Origin: 2-02-FULL-45-10 sp964478235
GTDB taxonomy: Bacteria; Patescibacteriota; Patescibacteriia; Magasanikbacterales; GWA2-37-8
Assembly: GCA_964478235.1 (NCBI GenBank)
Contig: CAYZGX010000004.1
Location: forward strand, 1-64,000
Direction: 5' to 3'
Length of the DNA: 64,000 bases
The notes under the pieces are model-generated. The model had not been told where the DNA came from. It did no database searches and saw nothing but the letters and a program-made list of their open reading frames with translations. The position numbers were made by a program, and so were the translations under genes. Shown in pieces: positions 49,640 to 57,617 of the stretch; the first letter of the stretch is position 1, and each line of letters starts with the position of its first letter.

Positions 49640-49668
49640 TTGACAAAAACGTTATTTTTAGCTATAAC
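49640..49668 (+). promoter_or_regulatory. Cassette promoter, TTGACA-17-TATAAC
   Basis: The -35 is at 49640-49645 and the -10 at 49663-49668; leader about 75 nt to the preferred ATG at 49750. Confidence 0.8.
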
Positions 49669-49749
49669 AGAGGCATCTTGAGACGCTCCAACCAGCGCTC
49701 ACGAATCCGCGCCATGCCGGCTCGGAAACAACAAAGCGAGGATAGCTCT

Positions 49750-50190
49750 ATGACAATCGAGACTCCCCCACCAGAATCATTTGGATTTGATGGTGGAATG
49801 GACGATGCCGGACATGCTCCGTATATCGACAAGCTTTTGCGCGAAACCCTCACTGAAGTGGTACTATTATATGCCAAAGAGGAACGGGTGACACCCGAGT
49901 ATGCCGATCGTGTGCGCCTGGAGTTTTTGCGCTTTCTGTCATTAGCTCGTTTTGACGACGGCCTCCTGTTGCCGCCCACTCCAGTGGAACGTTTCTGGAA
50001 ACTGTTCGTCACAGCAATGCCTGCTCGCTATCAGGAGCTCAGCCAGACGCACTTTTTTGGGAGTACCCCTCCCTACCCGGTGCCTCAGGGTAGCCGTCCA
50101 GAATTGCTCAAACGCACCAAGCACACCCTTTGCAAGTACTACAAGCAGTACGACGCCGACATCTGGGGAATGACCGATGAGACCGATTAG
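49750..50190 (+). CDS. Cassette protein resembling the glycine-rich-domain (GRDP/DUF1399) N-terminal fold
   Basis: The start at 49750 is chosen for GAGG at 49738-49741, eight bases upstream; ATG 49714 in frame is the alternative. The 146 residues have an N-terminal acidic Pro/Gly linker, then a helical domain with RVRLEFLRFLSLARFDDGLLLPPTPVERFWKLFVTAMPARYQEL (about 60-103) and a C-terminal TLCKYYKQYDADIWG. This order, helix-RFL-(L/V)PP-x-x-V-[DE]-x-[FV]-W-x-x-(10)-Y-x-x-x, resembles bacterial GRDP/DUF1399 proteins, but the usual W-H-x-H is W-K-L-F here, so the match is tentative. GC3 is only moderate. Confidence 0.6.
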   Translation: MTIETPPPESFGFDGGMDDAGHAPYIDKLLRETLTEVVLLYAKEERVTPEYADRVRLEFLRFLSLARFDDGLLLPPTPVERFWKLFVTAMPARYQELSQTHFFGSTPPYPVPQGSRPELLKRTKHTLCKYYKQYDADIWGMTDETD

Positions 50191-50231
50191 CGCGACGAGG
50201 CGAAGGAGAGCTCGATTACTACCACCCCGGC

Positions 50232-50268
50232 GACGCGGATGTAAGTATATTCCTACTTCATCCGCGTC
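50232..50268 (+). repeat. 15-bp inverted repeat in the cassette 3' region
   Basis: GACGCGGATG pairs with CATCCGCGTC and the helix continues as AAGTA/TACTT after a bulged T. It lies between the stop codon and the terminator of the 49750 cassette. Confidence 0.75.
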
Positions 50269-50292
50269 CGCCCCCAACCCTACTACCAATTC

Positions 50293-50324
50293 AAAAACCT
50301 GTACGAAATTCGTACAGGTTTTTT
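50293..50324. terminator. Bidirectional terminator between the cassette and groEL
   Basis: AAAAACCTGTACG-AAATT-CGTACAGGTTTTT, 13 bp. It closely resembles the terminator at 36422. Confidence 0.9.
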
Positions 50325-50352
50325 ATATGACTACTAAGGGTGTTCAACTCGT

Positions 50353-51987
50353 TTAGTACATCCCCATACCGCCACCCATGCCACCGCCCATAGCTGGAGC
50401 AGATGATTCATCTTTCTTTGGTAAATCAGTGATGATAGCCTCGGTAGTGAGGAACATTCCAGCAATACTAGCGGCGTTCTGGAGAGCACTGCGGGTGACT
50501 TTGGCCGGGTCAATAATACCAGCTTTAACCATATCTTCGTAGACACCGGTCGCTGCGTTATACCCCATCGCTCCAGTACCTTTTTTCACTTCTTCAGCCA
50601 CAACGGCTCCATCAACACCAGCGTTCTCAGCAATTTGGCGAAGCGGCTCTTCGAGAGCTCGGCGGACAATAGCGATAGCAATCGCTTCGTCAGGTGATAA
50701 TTTCAAACCGTCTAAAGCTTTGATAGCGCGAATAAGAGCCACGCCACCACCTGGCACAACACCTTCTTCCACAGCTGCTTTGGTCGCGCCGACAGCGTCT
50801 TCAATGCGATGTTTTACTTCTTTCATTTCAGTTTCAGTAGCAGCGCCAACACGGATAATTGCTACCCCACCAGCTAATTTTGCCAAACGCTCTTGTAATT
50901 TTTCACGATCAAAGTCGCTGTCAACTGCTTCAATTGAGCGCTTAATTTGGAGAACACGCTCAGCAATAATTGCTTTATCACCTTTGCCTTCAACAATCGT
51001 ACAGGTTTCTTTGGTAGCGATAACTTTATGAGCCCGGCCCAAATCTTCTACTTCTGTTTTGTCTAATTTAAGACCTAATTCTTCAGTAATCACCTTACCA
51101 CCAGTGAGAACAGCGATATCCTGAAGCATTTCTTTGCGACGGTCACCAAAGCCTGGAGCTTTGACAGCCAACACGTTGAAACTACCGCGCAATTTATTGA
51201 GCACAAAGGTAGACAGTGCTTCGCCATCTACATCTTCAGCAATAATCACAATATCTTTTTTGCCAGACTGAGCTAATTTTTCAAGCACCGGCAAAACGTC
51301 GTGAATCGATGAGATTTTTTTATCAGTAATTAAAATATACGGATCAGTGTATTCAGCTTCCATGCGCTCAGTGTTGGTCACCATATAATGCGACACGTAG
51401 CCTTTATCAAAACGCATACCTTGGACGGTTTCGATTTCCAAGCCAAACGATTGTGATTCCTCAACAGTAATAACACCGTCTTTACCAACTGCCTTCATCG
51501 CGTCGGCAATTTTCGCGCCAATTTCTTTATCGTTGGCGGAAATAGCAGCCACATTAGCAATTTCGTCTTGCTCCACCGGCTTCGCAATATTTTTTTGGAT
51601 TTCTTTAACAATCGCCTCAACGCATTTATCAATACCACGCTTGAGAGCGACAGCATTTGCGCCAGCGGTGACATTTTTAAAACCTTCGGTCACAATTGCT
51701 TGCGCCAAGACGGTCGCTGTCGTTGTACCATCGCCAACATCGTCGTTGGTTTTGCTAGCAACTTCTTTCACCAGCTCCACGCCGGCATTTTCAAATTTAT
51801 CTTCTACTTCCACTTCTTTAGCAACACTTACACCATCTTTGGTGATGGTCGGCGCGCCATAGCCTTTATCAAGCACCACGTTCCGCCCCCTTGGGCCGAG
51901 CGTGACTTTGACGACATTAGCCAAGATGTTCACACCTTGCACTAATTTACGACGAGCTTCGTCGGAAAAAATAATTTGTTTAGCCAT
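50353..51987 (-). CDS. groL: Chaperonin GroEL (60 kDa subunit)
   Basis: GroEL forms the double-ring folding chamber. The 544 residues include the ATP-binding DGTTTATVLAQAI (about 87-99), GRNVVLDKGYGAPTITKDGV near the start, GFGDRRKEMLQDIAVLTGG (about 280-298), GGGVALIRA (about 413-421) and a Gly/Met C-terminal tail (GGGMGGGMGMY). It lies 11 bp after groES in the standard order, under the CIRCE-controlled promoter at 52362. Length and motifs are normal. Confidence 0.98.
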   Translation of the reverse strand: MAKQIIFSDEARRKLVQGVNILANVVKVTLGPRGRNVVLDKGYGAPTITKDGVSVAKEVEVEDKFENAGVELVKEVASKTNDDVGDGTTTATVLAQAIVTEGFKNVTAGANAVALKRGIDKCVEAIVKEIQKNIAKPVEQDEIANVAAISANDKEIGAKIADAMKAVGKDGVITVEESQSFGLEIETVQGMRFDKGYVSHYMVTNTERMEAEYTDPYILITDKKISSIHDVLPVLEKLAQSGKKDIVIIAEDVDGEALSTFVLNKLRGSFNVLAVKAPGFGDRRKEMLQDIAVLTGGKVITEELGLKLDKTEVEDLGRAHKVIATKETCTIVEGKGDKAIIAERVLQIKRSIEAVDSDFDREKLQERLAKLAGGVAIIRVGAATETEMKEVKHRIEDAVGATKAAVEEGVVPGGGVALIRAIKALDGLKLSPDEAIAIAIVRRALEEPLRQIAENAGVDGAVVAEEVKKGTGAMGYNAATGVYEDMVKAGIIDPAKVTRSALQNAASIAGMFLTTEAIITDLPKKDESSAPAMGGGMGGGMGMY

Positions 51988-51998
51988 AGACAGTATAA

Positions 51999-52283
51999 TT
52001 ATTCTACAATTGCCAAGATATCATCTTGGGCAACAATTTTAAATTCTTCTTTTTCAATTTTGACTGCATCGCCACCCCACGACTTGAGCAGCACGCGATC
52101 GCCGACTTTGACATCCATTTTTGAACGAGTGCCATTGTCGAGCAATTTACCCGGACCAACCGCTACTACCTCACCTTCTGGTTTTTTCTCATCGCTACCC
52201 GGGAGCACCAAACCAAACGAGGTTACTTCATCTACTTTTTTTTGTTTAATCAGAACGTTGTCACCGAGAGGTTTAATAGTCAT
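51999..52283 (-). CDS. groS: Co-chaperonin GroES (10 kDa)
   Basis: GroES is the heptameric lid of GroEL. The 94 residues carry MTIKPLGDNVLIKQKKVDEVTSFGLVLPGSDEKKPEGEVVAVGPG in order, with the mobile-loop region (about 16-32) and the C-terminal DDILAIVE. The start follows the CIRCE element by 37 bp. There is no Shine-Dalgarno. Confidence 0.97.
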   Translation of the reverse strand: MTIKPLGDNVLIKQKKVDEVTSFGLVLPGSDEKKPEGEVVAVGPGKLLDNGTRSKMDVKVGDRVLLKSWGGDAVKIEKEEFKIVAQDDILAIVE

Positions 52284-52319
52284 ACTTTAGAAAAAATTTA
52301 TCTTTTTTTAAACTGGATT

Positions 52320-52346
52320 TTATCACTCAGTAAATGTGAGTGATAA
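52320..52346 (-). promoter_or_regulatory. CIRCE operator (HrcA binding site) of groESL
   Basis: TTATCACTC-N9-GAGTGATAA is a perfect 9-9-9 inverted repeat, one symmetrical substitution per arm from the CIRCE consensus TTAGCACTC-N9-GAGTGCTAA. It lies just downstream of the predicted start of transcription, so HrcA would block initiation and the element would be in the mRNA leader. The hrcA gene is not in the window. Confidence 0.88.
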
Positions 52347-52361
52347 ATCCTCGTGTAAGTC

Positions 52362-52390
52362 ATCTTAGTATATACAAAACACTCCGTCAA
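52362..52390 (-). promoter_or_regulatory. groESL promoter, TTGACG-17-TAAGAT
   Basis: The -35 (52385-52390) lies inside a CACTCC-GTCAA-GGAGTG inverted repeat (52380-52396). The -10 is at 52362-52367. A TATACT at 52368-52373 is the alternative -10 with a 14-bp spacer, which is less likely. Confidence 0.65.
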
Positions 52391-52425
52391 GGAGTGCTCT
52401 GTTGGTAAGATGTGGATAAGCCGAA

Positions 52426-53709
52426 CTATTCTTTTTTGGCTATACTTAGAGAAAAAATAACCGCGCTCATTATAGCTCCCGACCCCAAGGTCCACCAAAA
52501 ATGTTCGGTCATATATCCGGCCAAAACAACTACTATACAGGCTAGCCCGAGCGGATTGTGGTGGGCAACTACACGGATCAACCCTCCCAAACCAACCAGT
52601 ACAAGCCCCACGAGCGCCAGACCACCCTCAACGGCCAACAGGGCCAGTGTGTTGTGAACAGGCTGAGAAGTGCTCAGGCTCCCCGTTCGTTCAAAGGCGA
52701 GCCGTGTGGAGGCTCCAGGGCCCACTCCAAGGGCAGGGGCGGAAGTAAACATCTCCCAAGCCTTAGCGTACTGCGACGTTCGCTCTACGAACGATCTATT
52801 TTCTAAGCGCCCTGTGCCGGTGAGACGAGTGACAACGAGCGGCCATACGAACATACTGCCGAGAACAATTATTACCCCGACACATGCGAGTTGACGATAG
52901 TAGCGTTGCGTCGTGAGCTGATCTTTTTTCTGATACACACCCACTCCGAGCGCCCCCAAAGCAAGTAGCGCCGCCGCCCAAGCTGAACGAGCAAATGACA
53001 CCAGAAGACCAAGTGTTACAACAGCTTGTCCTAGCACAATCCATTTTTCGTATTTTTTTGAATCAAACACAACGATGATAAGTGCACCAACAACCAAGGC
53101 TCCAGCGAGAAAACTTCCAAGCTGGGCAGGTGAACCAAAACTACCATACGCCCGGAGCCAACGCTCCCCACCAACTTCAATCACAAACATCCCGAGCCGA
53201 CTCGCTTCTTGCGGAGCTATACCCGACCAGGCCCACGAAAAAACTTTTTGCACTCCAAATTGCACGAGCGCGAGAATACCCTGTCCCACCCCACTTAGCC
53301 AAAAAACTCCAAGGAACATGTCTGGACGACGGCGCACCTCTGTAGCAAGAATGAGTAGTAAACAAAAAGATTCAAGTAGACGAAACAGATAAACCCAGGC
53401 GAGTTGTCTATCTTGACTCGCCCAGAGCACCGCTGAAAGAACTACTACTATAGCGCTTACCACGACTAACCGATGCCGGCGTTTGATAGGCAAAAAAAGT
53501 GACGGTTCCGCAACGTGTCTTGTTTTTACTAATTGAAAAAAATACAGATAAAAAAGCACCCACGCAAGCACCTCAACAGCGTACAAACTATGTGTCGTAT
53601 ATTCCCAAGATACTCCCCCGAGCATTGTTGGCTCAACAATATACCGTGCTTGCCATGGCACTAACAAAACAATACTGAGCGATAGGAAGGTTATCAGGCG
53701 TGAGAGCAT
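52426..53709 (-). CDS. O-antigen ligase-like membrane protein (Wzy_C family)
   Basis: The 427 residues have about ten to eleven membrane helices. The large outer loop has the family region ERTSQYAKAWEMFTSAPALGVGPGASTRL (about 300-328) followed by QPVHNTLALLAVEGGLALVGL (about 343-363), matching the conserved H-N-x-x-L of WaaL/Wzy_C proteins. Family members transfer or polymerise glycans linked to undecaprenyl-diphosphate; some N-glycosylation or S-layer glycan enzymes also belong. It is in an operon with the nucleotidyltransferase gene, 10 bp downstream of it. Confidence 0.87.
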   Translation of the reverse strand: MLSRLITFLSLSIVLLVPWQARYIVEPTMLGGVSWEYTTHSLYAVEVLAWVLFYLYFFQLVKTRHVAEPSLFLPIKRRHRLVVVSAIVVVLSAVLWASQDRQLAWVYLFRLLESFCLLLILATEVRRRPDMFLGVFWLSGVGQGILALVQFGVQKVFSWAWSGIAPQEASRLGMFVIEVGGERWLRAYGSFGSPAQLGSFLAGALVVGALIIVVFDSKKYEKWIVLGQAVVTLGLLVSFARSAWAAALLALGALGVGVYQKKDQLTTQRYYRQLACVGVIIVLGSMFVWPLVVTRLTGTGRLENRSFVERTSQYAKAWEMFTSAPALGVGPGASTRLAFERTGSLSTSQPVHNTLALLAVEGGLALVGLVLVGLGGLIRVVAHHNPLGLACIVVVLAGYMTEHFWWTLGSGAIMSAVIFSLSIAKKE

Positions 53710-53719
53710 AAACAGGCTA

Positions 53720-54658
53720 TTATAGTCCGAGTGAGCGACATTTTTCTATCCAAGCAGCGTACACACTCGCCCGAGAATCTGCTTCGTGTAGTTTTACCAC
53801 TCCGTCTCGCAAGACAACGGCGTTGTCTGGTTTGTTAGCTCGTTCTTTGACCGAAAACTTCATTTTTAATTCTTGAATAGCTTTCATTTGCCCTTCAACT
53901 AACGCTCCGTATGCGCCTCGCCAAGAAATTTCAAAAAACCGCTTAACCACCTTGCTCAAACGCCCCAACTGAAAGATTGGCGGAATGCTCGTTATTTTTC
54001 GGTGCGGAATGAGATGGTGCGTCCAACGATTGGCTCGAAGCAATTTTTCATACCAATTATCTGGGTCATACACGGGCACCATTTGGTGGATAAAATAAGC
54101 TCCATGAATATCTTCGGGGACAGCGCGTAGAGGCGCCAGATCTAAATTATCGGTATCAATAAAATACGACAAACACAGTCGGTCGGCTTCGTGGTCGCCA
54201 TACGTGCGCGATCCGGTGAGGCGTAAAATGCTATTCGCAATGAGGCGGACAATCCACAGTCGTTTTTTCTCGGTAATAATCATCACATCAATATCACTCT
54301 CTCGGACAGCGGTTTCACGCCCAACAGAATTACAGACGAGCACTGCTTTGAGAAATGGTATCCAGGCGAGAAAACGAACTAGTTTTTTTGCTTGGTACAA
54401 TTTAGCATCGCTCCACACTACTCGAGAACGTCTTTTTTCCACCAACGCTTCTTGGCCAACCAAAAAATAATAGCCAAATTTAACACCCACTCTCCCCTGC
54501 CCCACTAAGCTATTCAGTGTATCAAAAATATCTTCGGGCAAAGCTTTGTCGAGCTCCACTAGATACAAAAAAACTTCTTCTTTGGTGAGCGGAAAATCGC
54601 TCAAGTCAAAATAAGCGAGAGTGCGAAGAATGGCCGATTCAAGCGTAGCATTAGTCAT
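53720..54658 (-). CDS. Nucleotidyltransferase-fold protein
   Basis: The 312 residues start with a winged-helix-like region (about 5-60, SAILRTLAYFDLSDFPLTKEEVFLYLV). The nucleotidyltransferase core has VCNSVGRETAVRESDIDVMIITEKKRLW (about 108-135), with G-R/S and D-x-D as in the pol-beta-type superfamily. The rest is helical with many aromatic residues. The substrate is unknown. The promoter (54667) puts the start of transcription within a few bases of the ATG. Confidence 0.8.
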   Translation of the reverse strand: MTNATLESAILRTLAYFDLSDFPLTKEEVFLYLVELDKALPEDIFDTLNSLVGQGRVGVKFGYYFLVGQEALVEKRRSRVVWSDAKLYQAKKLVRFLAWIPFLKAVLVCNSVGRETAVRESDIDVMIITEKKRLWIVRLIANSILRLTGSRTYGDHEADRLCLSYFIDTDNLDLAPLRAVPEDIHGAYFIHQMVPVYDPDNWYEKLLRANRWTHHLIPHRKITSIPPIFQLGRLSKVVKRFFEISWRGAYGALVEGQMKAIQELKMKFSVKERANKPDNAVVLRDGVVKLHEADSRASVYAAWIEKCRSLGL

Positions 54659-54666
54659 ATGGCACT

Positions 54667-54694
54667 AGTATACTAGACTCCCCCTAAAACGCAA
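54667..54694 (-). promoter_or_regulatory. Promoter TTGCGT-16-TATACT
   Basis: The -35 is at 54689-54694, overlapping the yidC terminator; the -10 is at 54667-54672. Only eight bases separate the -10 from the ATG at 54658, which implies a leaderless message. Confidence 0.6.
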
Positions 54695-54715
54695 AAACCT
54701 CCCGAGCGGGAGGTT
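54693..54715 (-). terminator. Terminator after yidC
   Basis: AACCTCCCG-CT-CGGGAGGTT followed by TTT on the minus strand. Confidence 0.85.
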
Positions 54716-54733
54716 GTCTGCTAGCTTGTGTCT

Positions 54734-55501
54734 TTAAGAAACAATCTTTCCTTCAATCACGTCTGGTTTGTTATTTTTTGTATCGTCACTTTTTGGAGTC
54801 GCGCGATTCATAAACAACTGTTGAGCTACCATAAGCCCGGTACTAAGGAACCAATACAATGTGAGACCGGCTGGGAAACGAATACCAATAATCGCGGTCA
54901 AAATCGGCATGAAGTACAACATCTGTTTGTTCATCATTGCAGCCATTGATTCGTCTTTGGCGCCATCGCCAGCATTTTTTGGTGGTTGTTGACGCACCAA
55001 ACTCTTGGCCTGAGCCCACTGAGCGAGACCAGCCAAAATAGCGAGAACAATACTTGGCTTGGCCAAATCAAGACCACCAAAAGTTACTGTGTTGAGGGTG
55101 CCTGGATTTAAGACAAAGGTGTAGAGATCACCAGCAAAACTATGCGCTGGATTCACCGCATCGCGAAGCACAAAGAAAAGTGCGAAGAGAATTGGTAATT
55201 GTACGAGCATCGGCAAACAGGAAGCGAGCGGATTTACTTTGTGCTCTTTATAAAGAGCCATGGTTGCTTCAGCTTGCTTTTGACGATCATTCGGATATTC
55301 CTTTTTGAGCGCTTCAAGCTTTGGTTGAATTTCTTGCATCGAGCGCTGCGCTTTGATAGAAGCGGCGGTGAGCGGATAGAGCACCAAACGAACAAGGACA
55401 GTGAGGGTGAAGATCACCAACCCAAAATCATGCGCTGGCATCACATTGTAGAGCCAGATAAACAAGTTGAGAATCGGCTGGTAGAGAATGGTGTGAAACA
55501 T
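54734..55501 (-). CDS. yidC: Membrane protein insertase YidC
   Basis: YidC (Oxa1 superfamily) inserts proteins into the membrane alone or with SecYEG. The 255 residues contain five hydrophobic segments. Conserved segments are DFGLVIFTLTVLVRLVLYPLTAASIKAQRSMQEIQPKLEALKKEYP (about 25-70, with the functional Arg in the groove), NPLASCLPMLVQLPILFALF (about 92-111) and FPAGLTLYWFLSTGLMVAQQ near the end. It lacks the large periplasmic domain of Gram-negative YidC. It follows nusA by 9 bp. Confidence 0.95.
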   Translation of the reverse strand: MFHTILYQPILNLFIWLYNVMPAHDFGLVIFTLTVLVRLVLYPLTAASIKAQRSMQEIQPKLEALKKEYPNDRQKQAEATMALYKEHKVNPLASCLPMLVQLPILFALFFVLRDAVNPAHSFAGDLYTFVLNPGTLNTVTFGGLDLAKPSIVLAILAGLAQWAQAKSLVRQQPPKNAGDGAKDESMAAMMNKQMLYFMPILTAIIGIRFPAGLTLYWFLSTGLMVAQQLFMNRATPKSDDTKNNKPDVIEGKIVS

Positions 55502-55510
55502 AATACTTTT

Positions 55511-56728
55511 TTAACCTGCACTTTCAGGATCAACAGCATCCTCAGAAGTAACTTCTTCTGAATCAACCGGCTTTTTTTCTTCGCCAGCTGGTTTGCCGTC
55601 TTCAATAACATTAATTTTCCAACCGGTGAGCTCAGAAGCGAGGCGAACATTTTGACCACCGCGACCGATAGCGATAGAAAATTGTTCTGGAGCAACAGTC
55701 ACGTCGGCTACTTTTTCAGCTTCTTTTAATTCTACACGAACAACTTTGGCTGGAGAAAGCGCGTGGGTAATATACTGTTCAGCATTTTCGTTATATTGGA
55801 TAACATCGATTTTTTCGCCACCCAATTCTTCAATGATTGTATTAATACGGCTACCGCGCTGACCGATACAAGAGCCGATTGGATCAATAGAAGGATCAGC
55901 GGTTACCACTGCCACTTTGGAGCGGAAGCCACCGTCGCGGGCAATACCTTTGATTTCAATAACACCGTCAGCGATTTCTGGAATTTCTTGGCGGAAAATT
56001 TCACGCACCATTCCCGGAGCGGAGCGGGACAAAATAATTTCTGGTCCACGAGCAGTCATCTCTACGCGAGAGACAAAAAATTTCATTCGAGCACCTGGGC
56101 GATAATGTTCGCCATTGATCATATGGTCAGCTGGCATTACACCAGTGATTTTACCTAAATCAACCAACACCTTGCGGCCTTCAACACGTTGAATGGTGCC
56201 GACGATAATTTGATTTTCTTGATTTTTGAAATCACCAAACACCATAGTGCGTTCTGCTTCGCGCACTTTTTGGATGATGACTTGCTTAGCAGTCATCGCA
56301 GCCATACGACCAAAGTCGTGTGGAATTTCCAAAGCGATTTCGAGCGTTTCGCCAACTTTCGCACTCTTCTTCACTTCTTTAGCGGCCGAAAGCATGAGTT
56401 CCATCTTTGGATTGAAGCGTGGTAAATCGGCTGTTTCTTCGTCGGTCAATTCACGATTTTCTTCGCGAGCTTTTTCACGACGAGCGGTCAATTCTTCTTG
56501 GGCTTTTTCCAAGACATCTTCGGCAATATCTTCGACAACAACCTTAATATCCCAAGCTTTCATGTCGCCGGTGTTTGGATCAAATTTAACTTTAATATTT
56601 TGCTGTTTGTTACCAAAATCTTTACGATAGGCGGCGGCGAGCGCTGCTTCAATCGTCTCCATAACTGCTTCGTACGACAAGTTTTTTTCGTCGCAGAGCG
56701 CTTGGATGGCTTTTGTGATTTCTGACAT
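55511..56728 (-). CDS. nusA: Transcription termination/antitermination protein NusA
   Basis: NusA binds RNA polymerase and modulates pausing, termination and antitermination. The 405 residues have the N-terminal RNAP-binding domain (about 1-130, MSEITKAIQALCDEKNLSYE), an S1 domain (about 135-200, IIVGTIQRVEGRKVLVDLG), then KH1 and KH2 (about 205-350) including PIGSCIGQRGSRINTI and FSIAIGRGGQNVRLASELTGWKINV. The C-terminus is a short acidic tail, without the AR repeats of E. coli. The leader carries a terminator-like hairpin, discussed separately. Confidence 0.96.
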   Translation of the reverse strand: MSEITKAIQALCDEKNLSYEAVMETIEAALAAAYRKDFGNKQQNIKVKFDPNTGDMKAWDIKVVVEDIAEDVLEKAQEELTARREKAREENRELTDEETADLPRFNPKMELMLSAAKEVKKSAKVGETLEIALEIPHDFGRMAAMTAKQVIIQKVREAERTMVFGDFKNQENQIIVGTIQRVEGRKVLVDLGKITGVMPADHMINGEHYRPGARMKFFVSRVEMTARGPEIILSRSAPGMVREIFRQEIPEIADGVIEIKGIARDGGFRSKVAVVTADPSIDPIGSCIGQRGSRINTIIEELGGEKIDVIQYNENAEQYITHALSPAKVVRVELKEAEKVADVTVAPEQFSIAIGRGGQNVRLASELTGWKINVIEDGKPAGEEKKPVDSEEVTSEDAVDPESAG

Positions 56729-56754
56729 AGACTATGCTAAAAATGAATGAGGAT

Positions 56755-56783
56755 AAAAAAAGAGCGACTTTCTTTAAAGTCAC
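56755..56783 (-). terminator. Terminator-like hairpin in the nusA leader (possible attenuator)
   Basis: On the minus strand GTGACTTT-AAAG-AAAGTCGC (8 bp, one G-U) is followed by TCTTTTTTT. It lies between the nusA promoter (56797-56825) and the nusA ATG (56728), so it would act on nusA itself, not on an upstream gene. Confidence 0.7.
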
Positions 56784-56796
56784 CCTTACTGTCAAC

Positions 56797-56825
56797 AGTA
56801 TACCACGAAGCGCTTCGCCTGTCAA
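56797..56825 (-). promoter_or_regulatory. nusA promoter, TTGACA-17-TATACT
   Basis: A perfect -35 (56820-56825) and TATACT (56797-56802) with a 17-bp spacer, lying just after the L,D-transpeptidase stop codon. Leader about 62 nt. Confidence 0.85.
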
Positions 56826-56828
56826 ACC

Positions 56829-57617
56829 CTAATTTGAGGCTAACTGGTTAGGCTTTGGAAGGGGTTTGGTGGGGGTTTTACCGGTAATAACCACCCTATC
56901 TCCCACGTCTAAAAAGGCGTACATTTTCTCTACATCTTTATAGGAAATATTCACGCAACCGTGGCTCATCGGGCGAATACCAAACTGATTGTGCCAATAG
57001 GCGCCGTGAAGATAGAAGCTTCGCTTAAACTCCAAATTCCACTTGGTGTTCGGCAGGTTATACCCCGGACCAACATAGTGATGTACTGGCAATTTACGTA
57101 TGATTTCAAATTCTCCCGTTGGGGTTGGGGTAGCTAATTTTCCACTCGAAACTGGAACAGTGGCGATTTGTACTCCACCTAAAAAATAGGCTAGCTGCTG
57201 TGTACTCAAATCTACTTCGACATGGCGTTCCAAACTGCGATCACGATCGCCTTTGAGCGGGTTAAAGCCATTTTTTACCTCAGCTCCATCAAGAAAGCTG
57301 TCGTCGTCAGTGTCGGTATCCAAAAGATCGGTGTGGAGTTCGATTTCTAATTCATCGGATAACCCATCTTTGTCGGAATCAACTTCAGACATTTTTTTCA
57401 TATTAGGAAAGCGTGGTGAATAGCCGGTGTCCACTTCTTTGCCGTCAGAAAAACTATCACTATCCGAGTCGTTGTTGTTTGGATCAGTGTGATACACCAA
57501 TGTTTCTAGATCATCTGACAAACCATCACTGTCAAAATCAACCGACGAGATAGCCTGAACAACTCCACCATTGAGGAGGAGAGCAAAAAAGAAAATAAGG
57601 CCGATAGATTTGGTCAT
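56829..57617 (-). CDS. L,D-transpeptidase (YkuD) with calcium-binding repeats
   Basis: The start at 57617 overlaps the preceding stop by four bases. The 262 residues have a signal peptide (MTKSIGLIFFFALLLNGGVVQA). Four thrombospondin type-3-like Asp repeats follow (about 27-115: DFDSDGLSDDLE, DSDSDSFSDGKE, DSDKDGLSDELE, DTDDDSFLDGAE). The YkuD domain ends with HGAYWHNQFGIRPMSHGCVNIS (about 213-234) including the catalytic Cys. It should cross-link peptidoglycan 3-3 or attach proteins to it; the repeats would present or stabilise it outside the membrane. Confidence 0.92.
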   Translation of the reverse strand: MTKSIGLIFFFALLLNGGVVQAISSVDFDSDGLSDDLETLVYHTDPNNNDSDSDSFSDGKEVDTGYSPRFPNMKKMSEVDSDKDGLSDELEIELHTDLLDTDTDDDSFLDGAEVKNGFNPLKGDRDRSLERHVEVDLSTQQLAYFLGGVQIATVPVSSGKLATPTPTGEFEIIRKLPVHHYVGPGYNLPNTKWNLEFKRSFYLHGAYWHNQFGIRPMSHGCVNISYKDVEKMYAFLDVGDRVVITGKTPTKPLPKPNQLASN

